From CAXRGH01 sp964230195 (GTDB lineage: Bacteria > Pseudomonadota > Gammaproteobacteria > Enterobacterales > Alteromonadaceae), in the NCBI GenBank assembly GCA_964230195.1, contig CAXRGH010000202.1:1-12596 (forward strand): 12,596 nucleotides of DNA, given 5' to 3'. A program made the position numbers and the translations under genes. Under the pieces are notes generated by a model, which was not told the DNA's origin, did not search any database, and saw only the letters and a list, made by a program, of their open reading frames with translations. Positions within the stretch are counted from its first letter, which is position 1, and every line of letters begins with the position of its first letter. Positions 7,061 to 12,596 of this stretch are shown here, one piece after another.

Positions 7061-7086
7061 AATTTATCAAAACAACAAAGGGAACA
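7023..7086 (-). ncRNA. Candidate sRNA B, proximal copy of a tandem pair
   Basis: The predicted small RNA (~64 nt) begins near 7086, about 55 bp after the polA stop, and ends in the T run of its terminator at 7023. Its first 16 nt (7086-7071) match sRNA A at 15 positions, reading TGTTCCC then TTTGTTGTT. A short A/U-rich linker follows, then a 13-bp terminator hairpin. The CCCUUU stretch is complementary to Shine-Dalgarno-type AAAGGG, so target repression by masking ribosome binding sites is a reasonable inference. An alternative is a processed polA 3'UTR fragment, but the promoter-like sequence upstream argues for an independent gene. Confidence 0.6.
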
Positions 7087-7091
7087 TTTAT

Positions 7092-7118
7092 ACAGAGTCC
7101 CTCTTATTCAGTAAGTTC
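7092..7118 (-). promoter_or_regulatory. Sigma-E-like promoter of sRNA B
   Basis: On the minus strand GAACTT (7118-7113) is followed after exactly 16 nt by TCTGTATAA (from 7096). This is close to the -10 of the known RpoE-dependent rpoH P3 promoter (TCTGATAA), as I recall it. A T/A-rich tract upstream fits an UP element. The box begins 22 bp after the polA stop. A sigma-70 reading (TTGAAC with TATAAA) would need a 22-bp spacer and is unlikely. Confidence 0.55.
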
Positions 7119-7139
7119 AAAAAAAATTAAAATAATTTT

Positions 7140-9917
7140 TTAATGGGCTTGTTGCCAGTTTTCGCCGATTCCAACTTCCACATCCAAGGGTACGGATAGT
7201 TGTCCTGCACCTTCCATCATAGATTGGATAGCCTCAACGGTTTCTTCAACACGTGACTCTTTAACCTCAAACACCAATTCATCATGGACTTGCATGATCA
7301 TTAATATCTCATCGGAATTAGCTTGCTGAGCTATCCAAGTGTCCATATCAATCATGGCTTGCTTAATGATGTCGGCGGCAGTGCCTTGCATTGGCGCGTT
7401 GATTGCTGCCCGTTCCGCTGCTTTTTTGCGCGCACCGTTGCGTGATTTGATATCTGGTAGGTATAAACGTCTGCCTCTCACGGTTTTCACGTAGCCGTTG
7501 GCTTCCGCAAATTGACGTGCTGTCTCCATATAATGCAAAACCTGCGGGTATCGGCTGAAATACAAGTCCATATAATTTTGCGCTTCGTGACGGGGAATAT
7601 TCAGCTGTTTGGCTAACCCGAAGGCTGACATGCCATAGATCAGACCAAAGTTAATCGCCTTAGCACTGCGTCTGTGGTCACTGGTAACCTCGTCTAGAGA
7701 AACGCCAAAGATTTCTGATGCTGTTGCGCTATGAACATCAATACCATTGGAAAATGCGTGTTTTAATCCTTCATCACCTGACAAATGGGCCATAATTCTT
7801 AACTCAACCTGAGAATAATCGGCAGCAATAATTTTGTATCCTGGACGTGCAATAAAGGCCTGTCTGATTTTTTGTCCCTCGTCTGTCCGAATTGGAATGT
7901 TCTGTAAGTTTGGATCAGATGACGACAAGCGTCCGGTTGCTGTCACCGCTTGATGATATGAAGTATGAATACGTCCAGTTCTATGGTTTATCATGTGCGG
8001 GAGTTTGTCAGTGTAGGTAGATATCAATTTACTCAACCCGCGATACTCCATTATTAGACGAGGCAGCTCATAATCATTTGCCAGCTCACTCAAAACCTCT
8101 TCGCCAGTTGATGGCGCACCTTTGGGGGTTTTCTTGATAACAGGAAGCCCCATTTTTTCAAACAAAATTGCTTGTAACTGCTTGGTTGAGCCTAGGTTAA
8201 ATACTTCTCCCGCTAACGTATGGGCTTCAGCTTGAATTTCTGCCACTCGTGACGACAGATACTGTGTTTGTTGACCCAGTTGTTGGCTATCGACCAGTAC
8301 GCCATTCCGTTCCACCTTTGCCAATACTTTGACTAATGGAACTTCCAATTGGGCGGCAAGTTCTGACAATTCTTGTTGCGCTTCGAGTTGTGGCCATAAA
8401 TGTTGATGTAAACGCAAGGTAATATCTGCATCTTCCGCAGCATAGGGCGATGCTTGCTCTAACGGAATCTGATTGAACGTGAGTTGCTTTGCCCCCTTCC
8501 CTGCAATTTCCTCAAACGTGATCGTTTTATGATTCAGATAAAAATCCGACAGACTGTCCATGTTGTGTTTAGTGGCAGTGCTGTTCAATACGTACGACGA
8601 CAACATGGTGTCAAATACAACACCCTGCAGTTCGATATTATAATTCGCCAATACATTGATGTCGTATTTAAGGTTTTGACCGACTTTTTTGATCTCTGGA
8701 GAGGATAAAATTGGCTGGAGCGCTGCTAGTACGTTATCACGCTGCAACTGGTCCGGCGCATCTGGATAATCGTGTGCAACCGGTATGTAGATAGCTTCGC
8801 CGCTCTCAACGGCAAAACTTAATCCCACTAGTTCAGCTTCCATCGCGTTGACGCTAGTGGTCTCGGTGTCTAAGCAAATTAAAGAGGATTGCGCGAGTTT
8901 TTCAACCCAAACATTAAATTCTGCTTGATCTGTGATGGTTTTATATTTACCAGCCTTTTGCTCTGTCGGTGGCTGGGCGGTAGTCTCTTCATTTTTACTT
9001 GAGTGATTAACGGTTTCGCTACTGAAAAACGGTTTACCCGCTTTCGCATCATTTAACCAGCGTTTCATCTCGTATTGGGTAAAGAGTGAAACCAAGGTGT
9101 CATTGTCTTGCGATTTTGGTGTTAGGTCATCCAGTGAAAATTCTAATTCGCAATCGATTTTTATGGTCGCCAACTCATAGCTCATTCGAGCCTGTTCTTC
9201 ATGCTCCACCATTTTCTTAGCCATGGTTTTGGCACCACGGAAACTTAAACCGGCAATGTCGTCCAGATTTTGATAGATAGCGTTAATGCTACCAATACCT
9301 TGTAATAGTCCTACTGCTGATTTATCACCCACCCCCGGCACACCCGGAATGTTGTCCACTTTGTCACCTTTTAAGGCTAAGAAATCTATGATCAATTCAG
9401 GAGGAACGCCAAATTTTTCGTTGACTCCGTCGATATCCATAATGGTATCTGTCATGGTATTGATTAACACCGTATTAGTATCAACCAATTGAGCCATATC
9501 TTTATCTCCAGTACTGATAACCGTAAACAGACCCTCGGATGAAGCTTGCTTAGACAATGTACCGATCACATCATCGGCTTCGACCCCGGGTACTGAATAA
9601 ATGGGAAGACCGAGCGCCGCGATGATTTGATGAAGAGGTTCAATTTGACAGCGTAAATCTGGGTCCATCGGAGGACGATTAGCCTTATATTCGGGATACA
9701 TATCGTCACGAAACGTCTTTCCTTTGGCATCAAAGATAACCCCAATCTGTTGTGGATTAAATTGTAACATCAACGATTTCAGCATATTAACTACACCGTA
9801 AATTGCACCCGTTGGCATACCTTGACTATTTGTTAACGGCGGCATGGCATGAAAGGCTCGGAATAAATAAGAGGAACCATCGACTAGAACAATAGGGTGC
9901 TGCGGGATGTTTGGCAT
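7140..9917 (-). CDS. polA: DNA polymerase I
   Basis: This three-activity enzyme handles Okazaki fragment processing and repair synthesis. The 925 residues match E. coli PolA (928). Residues 1-~290 form the 5'-3' flap nuclease (GVEADDVIG, GDKDMAQLV, LKGDKVDNIPGVPGVG). Residues ~320-515 form the 3'-5' exonuclease with intact proofreading residues: Asp350 and Glu352 in LDTETT, Asp419 in NLKYD, Tyr492 and Asp496 in YAAEDAD. The polymerase domain has motif A with Asp700 (ADYSQVELR), motif B with Lys753 and Tyr761 (RRSAKAINFGLIYG) and motif C with Asp879-Glu880 (QVHDE). The start ATG has GGAG 5 bases upstream. A DnaA-box pair lies ~110-130 bp upstream. Two candidate sRNA genes follow, and engB converges from the other side. 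Confidence 0.98.
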   Translation of the reverse strand: MPNIPQHPIVLVDGSSYLFRAFHAMPPLTNSQGMPTGAIYGVVNMLKSLMLQFNPQQIGVIFDAKGKTFRDDMYPEYKANRPPMDPDLRCQIEPLHQIIAALGLPIYSVPGVEADDVIGTLSKQASSEGLFTVISTGDKDMAQLVDTNTVLINTMTDTIMDIDGVNEKFGVPPELIIDFLALKGDKVDNIPGVPGVGDKSAVGLLQGIGSINAIYQNLDDIAGLSFRGAKTMAKKMVEHEEQARMSYELATIKIDCELEFSLDDLTPKSQDNDTLVSLFTQYEMKRWLNDAKAGKPFFSSETVNHSSKNEETTAQPPTEQKAGKYKTITDQAEFNVWVEKLAQSSLICLDTETTSVNAMEAELVGLSFAVESGEAIYIPVAHDYPDAPDQLQRDNVLAALQPILSSPEIKKVGQNLKYDINVLANYNIELQGVVFDTMLSSYVLNSTATKHNMDSLSDFYLNHKTITFEEIAGKGAKQLTFNQIPLEQASPYAAEDADITLRLHQHLWPQLEAQQELSELAAQLEVPLVKVLAKVERNGVLVDSQQLGQQTQYLSSRVAEIQAEAHTLAGEVFNLGSTKQLQAILFEKMGLPVIKKTPKGAPSTGEEVLSELANDYELPRLIMEYRGLSKLISTYTDKLPHMINHRTGRIHTSYHQAVTATGRLSSSDPNLQNIPIRTDEGQKIRQAFIARPGYKIIAADYSQVELRIMAHLSGDEGLKHAFSNGIDVHSATASEIFGVSLDEVTSDHRRSAKAINFGLIYGMSAFGLAKQLNIPRHEAQNYMDLYFSRYPQVLHYMETARQFAEANGYVKTVRGRRLYLPDIKSRNGARKKAAERAAINAPMQGTAADIIKQAMIDMDTWIAQQANSDEILMIMQVHDELVFEVKESRVEETVEAIQSMMEGAGQLSVPLDVEVGIGENWQQAH

Positions 9918-10026
9918 GTGTGCTCCGACTCATAGGGCAAATAATCAGCCAACAATACTAGAGGATTTGTTAGGACTAAGCTAGCGCTCAGGAGAAAAGA
10001 TCAGTGAATCAAAACACTAGTTAAGC

Positions 10027-10047
10027 TGTGGATAACTTTGTGGATAT
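10027..10047 (-). promoter_or_regulatory. Pair of DnaA boxes upstream of polA
   Basis: The minus strand reads ATATCCACA, 3 bp, TTATCCACA. The second is a perfect DnaA box and the first matches eight of nine positions. The centres are 12 bp apart, about one helical turn, favouring cooperative binding on one face. They lie ~110-130 bp upstream of the polA ATG and just after the terminator at 10052. DnaA control of polA has been reported in E. coli, as I recall, so regulation is plausible. An AT-rich block lies ~70 bp away. Confidence 0.6.
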
Positions 10048-10051
10048 AAAT

Positions 10052-10087
10052 AAAAAAAATGCCAACATGTAACCATGCTGACATTTT
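10052..10087 (-). terminator. Intrinsic terminator between ribA and polA
   Basis: On the minus strand an AAAATG/CATTTT stem continues through two mismatches to a CATG/CATG inner helix with a 4-nt loop. It is followed by eight Ts (10059-10052). It ends transcription from the ribA side and/or the candidate RNA starting near 10246, and separates it from polA. The reverse strand has TTTTGTTTTG after the stem, so weak termination in the other direction is possible. Confidence 0.75.
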
Positions 10088-10246
10088 GTTTTGTAAATTC
10101 ATGAATCTAAGAGATTTTATTTTATTTTTATTATTATTTTATTTTTTGTTCTTATTTTCTCTTGTGAATTACTTTATAAGTGTTGCCACCAATCCATGAT
10201 TGTCACACTCACTTGTTAAATTTGTTAACAGGATGTTGCGTAACGA
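10052..10246 (-). ncRNA. Candidate independent transcript between ribA and polA
   Basis: A near-consensus promoter at 10253-10280 and a terminator at 10052-10087 bracket about 195 nt with no gene of normal size. The RNA would be AT-rich in its middle (10115-10157 is A/T apart from two bases), and AAGAGA/TCTCTT arms (10109-10114 and 10158-10163) flank this block. A 7-codon ORF starting at an ATG near 10200 reads MDWWQHL, or 12 codons from an upstream GTG. Its tandem Trp codons recall leader peptides, but there is no good ribosome binding site and no trp gene follows. No known RNA family is recognised. Confidence 0.35.
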
Positions 10247-10252
10247 GGACCC

Positions 10253-10280
10253 ATTGTAGGGATACCAATGGCGATGTCAA
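10253..10280 (-). promoter_or_regulatory. Strong sigma-70-type promoter downstream of ribA
   Basis: On the minus strand a perfect TTGACA (10280-10275), a 16-nt spacer and TACAAT (10258-10253, five of six) make the best sigma-70 match in the window. It lies 14-41 bp after the ribA stop. It points to polA, ~340 bp away, but a terminator intervenes, so it may drive a short RNA. A CCATTG/CAATGG inverted repeat (10251-10256, 10266-10271) overlaps its -10 and spacer and could bind a regulator. Confidence 0.6.
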
Positions 10281-10293
10281 CAGCAAATGTTAA

Positions 10294-10911
10294 TTATTTT
10301 AAGTTTTTTAAATCGAAGTGGTGCCCAAGCTTTTCGGTCTTAGTTGCAAGGTAGTGTTTATTTTCCTGCGTCACCCCGTGATCAATGGGCAGGCGTTTGA
10401 CTACTTCAATCCCTTGTTTGGCAAGTGCGGCTACTTTTTTAGGGTTGTTGGTCATGAGAGTAATGCGTTTTATACCCAGTTCATCCAGCATGAATTTACA
10501 GATTTGATAGTCTCTCAGGTCGGCATCAAACCCAAGATGCTCGTTAGCTTCAACGGTATCCATTCCCTGATCTTGCAAATGGTAAGCTTTGATTTTATTC
10601 AACAAGCCGATACCTCGCCCCTCTTGCCTTAGGTACAAGAGAACGCCTTTTCCAGCTTCAACGATATTTTGTAGGCCTTTTTCCAATTGGAAGCCACAAT
10701 CGCACTTTAAGCTAAATAGAGCATCGCCGGTGAGACACTCTGAATGTACACGAGCAATAACAGTTTCATCATCACCCCATTCACCAAAAGATAGCGCCAC
10801 ATGTTCTTGATCATTTTTGGTGTCTAAAAAGCCGTGTATGGTAAATGTCCCCCAGCGCGTTGGTAGCATGGCGGAACTAACGTATTGAAATTGATCAGAG
10901 CTATTACTCAT
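10294..10911 (-). CDS. ribA: GTP cyclohydrolase II
   Basis: This enzyme opens GTP with loss of formate and pyrophosphate, the first committed step of riboflavin synthesis. The 205 residues match stand-alone RibA (E. coli 196), not the RibBA fusion. The zinc site is complete: Cys59, Cys70 and Cys72 in HSECLTGDALFSLKCDCG. RQEGRGIGLLNKI (95-107) is the GTP-phosphate region. Tyr110 and Arg133 correspond to E. coli Tyr105 and Arg128. TNNPKKV follows near residue 154. The ATG has GAGGG a few bases upstream. The gene stands apart from other riboflavin genes. A TGAGGGT direct repeat occurs twice in the 75-bp upstream gap (complement at 10914-10920 and 10964-10970), one copy being the ribosome binding site. 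No FMN riboswitch is seen. Confidence 0.96.
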   Translation of the reverse strand: MSNSSDQFQYVSSAMLPTRWGTFTIHGFLDTKNDQEHVALSFGEWGDDETVIARVHSECLTGDALFSLKCDCGFQLEKGLQNIVEAGKGVLLYLRQEGRGIGLLNKIKAYHLQDQGMDTVEANEHLGFDADLRDYQICKFMLDELGIKRITLMTNNPKKVAALAKQGIEVVKRLPIDHGVTQENKHYLATKTEKLGHHFDLKNLK

Positions 10912-10986
10912 GGACCCTCAAAAAACATTGGAAAGACAACTGGCATTGACTTAGAGACCAATACCCTCAGACTGTGTAGTGTATCA

Positions 10987-12561
10987 TTAGTCAGTGGACG
11001 AAACCAAATCCGCCAACGGAAACGGCTCGCTAAATTCGTATCCTTGAGCGTAATCTACACCAATCAATTTGAGTTGACGTATGATTGCCTGGTTTTCTAC
11101 GTACTCAGCAACACAATTGATCCCTAAAGCATGAGCAACAAGGGCGATGGATTTCACCATGGTGACGTCAATGTCACTGACAGATAAATGTTTTATGAAT
11201 TGCCCATCAATCTTGATGTAATTAACGGGTAGCTTGCGTAAATGGTCATACGACGAGAAGCCAGTACCAAAATCGTCGAGGGCAAATCGGCAACCTTTAC
11301 TTTTGAGATTGATAATGAAGTTGAGAGACTTCTCCTCATCCAAGATAGCCTGACTTTCGGTGATTTCGAAACAGATTTTTTCCCATGGCACATTGTGTTT
11401 TTCAAATATTTCAATGACATAGGCGTAGAAGCTCTCATCCGCGAGTGAATTTGCACTCAAGTTAATATTACACTGATACAAAGCCTCTCGATGTTCAGGG
11501 TTTTCTGCAAGCCACCTCGCGTACGCCTGTATTACCCAGCGATCAATGTTCCCCATTAAATTGAAGCGCTCGGCGGATTGCAAAAACTCGTAAGGGCTTA
11601 TTATGCCGCGTTCAGGACAGTTATACCGAAGCAGAAGTTCATAGTGATATCCTTTATTGGCTTGTCCATCTTTGAGGCTGTAAATGCCTTGTTGATATAA
11701 TACAAACTGGTTTTCTGATAATCCTTGGCTGATGAGATGGAACCAATCTTTTTGTGCTTTTTGTTGGCTAATAATGAGGTCGTTGGTTGAATAGACTTGG
11801 ATTTGATCACCACCTTGGGACTTGGCGCTCAAACACACACTTTCAACGCTGCGTATCACTTGTTCAACGTCTGTCATGTCTTCAAGGGAAGTCAACACGC
11901 CGACACTCACGGTTGGTGAAAAGTTGTGATCCTCAAAACTAATCTGTGTATTACGAATCGCTTTCACTAATTGTTTTGCAATGGCCACAAATACAGTTTT
12001 ATCCTCGCTTGAAGAAACACATAAGAACTCACCACTGCCGAGACGCCCAATGGAACTGGATTCTGGTAAATTGCTTTTAATAGTTTGATAGATATCACGT
12101 AATAAGAGATCTCTCGCTTTAAAACCAAGTGATTCACTAATAATGCTAAATTGGTCGATAACCAAGTGCAGTACCCCCACTTGCTGAGTATTTCCTTCTG
12201 CGAGGGCATGACTGATCTCGTTTTCAATGGCACCGTAATTCAACGCGGTGGTAATGGTGTCGTGTTGACGAATGTATTCAAGGTTTGCGGCATTCTCTAC
12301 TTGATGACTGATGTCGAAGATCGAGCCATACATAAAGGTCTCACCGCCCTGTTTTTGTACTTGAACTGACAATGAAAACCAGAATTCCGATCCATCACGT
12401 CGGCGACCTTTAATTTGTCTGCCCATCAGTGAGTCTTCTTCGGCCAGTTCGGTTATCAATGACGAACGTTGAGACGGATCTGCATAAAGTTGGGCAGTAT
12501 CTGACACCTCGTCAAAGAATTGTTGTTCGGACTCGTAACCAAAGAGGTTACACATTGCAGG
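10987..12561 (-). CDS. PAS-GGDEF-EAL c-di-GMP phosphodiesterase, 5' end missing
   Basis: The gene is cut at the right edge. The Met at 12555 is internal: it lies in a PAS-domain motif (PAMCNLFGYES), and the frame continues into the adapter. Numbering from this Met, the order is PAS/PAC (1-~90, RRRDGSEFWFSLSV), GGDEF (~95-255) and EAL (~265-515). The GGDEF signature is GSGEF (173-177), lacking the acidic third residue, so cyclase activity is probably lost. The EAL domain keeps its catalytic set: Glu306 (YELLLR), Asn in NINLS, Glu397 (FEITE), Asp427-Asp428 (DDFGTGFSS), Lys448 (YIKID), Glu484 (AEYVE) and Gln504 (QGYEFSEPFPL). It should hydrolyse c-di-GMP, perhaps with GTP or a PAS ligand as regulator. 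Membrane or sensory parts may exist upstream. The stop lies 75 bp from ribA. Confidence 0.9.
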   Translation of the reverse strand, partial: PAMCNLFGYESEQQFFDEVSDTAQLYADPSQRSSLITELAEEDSLMGRQIKGRRRDGSEFWFSLSVQVQKQGGETFMYGSIFDISHQVENAANLEYIRQHDTITTALNYGAIENEISHALAEGNTQQVGVLHLVIDQFSIISESLGFKARDLLLRDIYQTIKSNLPESSSIGRLGSGEFLCVSSSEDKTVFVAIAKQLVKAIRNTQISFEDHNFSPTVSVGVLTSLEDMTDVEQVIRSVESVCLSAKSQGGDQIQVYSTNDLIISQQKAQKDWFHLISQGLSENQFVLYQQGIYSLKDGQANKGYHYELLLRYNCPERGIISPYEFLQSAERFNLMGNIDRWVIQAYARWLAENPEHREALYQCNINLSANSLADESFYAYVIEIFEKHNVPWEKICFEITESQAILDEEKSLNFIINLKSKGCRFALDDFGTGFSSYDHLRKLPVNYIKIDGQFIKHLSVSDIDVTMVKSIALVAHALGINCVAEYVENQAIIRQLKLIGVDYAQGYEFSEPFPLADLVSSTD

Positions 12562-12596
12562 AGATCGGAAGAGCGTCGTGTAGGGAAAGAGTGTCT
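12562..12596. other. Illumina TruSeq adapter read-through (not genomic)
   Basis: From 12562 the sequence begins AGATCGGAAGAGC and continues as the reverse complement of the standard Illumina TruSeq read-1 adapter through 12594. The last two bases (CT) may start an index. This is library sequence retained at a contig end. Genuine genome stops at 12561. Confidence 0.96.

Larger units (their letters stand above)
6864..7120 (-). repeat. Tandem duplicated promoter-seed-terminator module
   Basis: Two modules (B at ~7120-7023 nearest polA, A at ~6950-6864) share a T run, TTGAACTT, a 13-nt variable stretch, GACTC, and then a 16-nt block identical at 15 positions (7086-7071 and 6917-6902). The spacing between copies is ~170 bp. 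The variable stretch and the terminator arms differ strongly, which is expected for diverged paralogues kept for the same promoter and seed. The gap between modules (6949-7022) contains an AAGGGT/ACCCTT inverted repeat (6973-6978, 7016-7021) without a T run and no gene. Confidence 0.75.

Noticed and set aside
7023..7086. Spot 42 itself
   Set aside because: The locus fits, but I see no resemblance to the E. coli Spot 42 sequence, and the predicted RNAs are much shorter than its 109 nt.
7090..7120. Sigma-70 promoter TTGAAC with TATAAA for sRNA B
   Set aside because: The spacer would be 22 bp, and sRNA A has no matching -10; the sigma-E reading fits both copies at the same spacing.
10912..10986. 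FMN riboswitch before ribA
   Set aside because: The gap is only 75 bp and lacks the conserved multi-helix FMN element.
11193..12369. Short frames on both strands overlapping the PAS-GGDEF-EAL gene
   Set aside because: They are shadows of the conserved EAL and GGDEF coding sequence.
1..12596. CRISPR arrays, tRNA or rRNA genes, insertion sequences, prophage or defence genes
   Set aside because: No regularly spaced repeats, cloverleaf sequences, transposase or integrase motifs were seen; the genes are ordinary core genes.

Overview
The window looks like chromosomal housekeeping DNA from a marine-type gammaproteobacterium, most likely Alteromonadales. This placement rests on protein resemblance and gene order, not on a search. 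The order ribA, polA, engB, cytochrome c4, yihI, DUF2489, tag, glyQ, glyS contains the widely conserved polA/engB convergent pair. It is probably the end of a draft contig: the last ~35 bases (from 12562) are an Illumina TruSeq adapter read-through, so the PAS/GGDEF/EAL gene at the right edge is cut off by an artefact and its apparent start is false.

Layout. 1-293: bidirectional terminator and a structured gene-free stretch. 294-3746 (minus): glyQ-glyS-lipoprotein operon, genes touching or 10 bp apart, with a consensus -10 box upstream of glyQ. 3847-4431 (plus): tag, encoding 3-methyladenine DNA glycosylase I. 4421-5334 (minus): yihI-DUF2489, overlapping by ATGA. 5370-5400: terminator of the cytochrome gene. 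5441-6064 (minus): dihaem cytochrome c4. 6232-6828 (plus): engB. 6829-7139: convergent polA/engB gap holding two tandem related small-RNA modules. 7140-9917 (minus): polA. 9918-10293: gap with a DnaA-box pair, a terminator, an AT-rich block and a near-consensus promoter. 10294-10911 (minus): ribA. 10987-12561 (minus): truncated c-di-GMP phosphodiesterase.

How the genes relate. The themes are translation (GlyRS), ribosome assembly (EngB, and YihI acting on Der), DNA replication and repair (PolA, Tag), electron transfer (cytochrome c4), riboflavin synthesis (RibA) and c-di-GMP turnover.

The most interesting signal lies between polA and engB, the locus that carries Spot 42 in Escherichia coli and ErsA in Pseudomonas. 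Two minus-strand modules each have a GAACTT box, an exactly 16-nt spacer and a TC-type -10, which looks like an RpoE (sigma-E) promoter. Each then has a nearly identical 16-nt block starting where transcription should begin, and a strong intrinsic terminator of unrelated sequence. I read them as duplicated envelope-stress sRNAs of ~54-64 nt sharing a 5' seed complementary to Shine-Dalgarno-type sequence. A second candidate RNA gene lies between ribA and polA.
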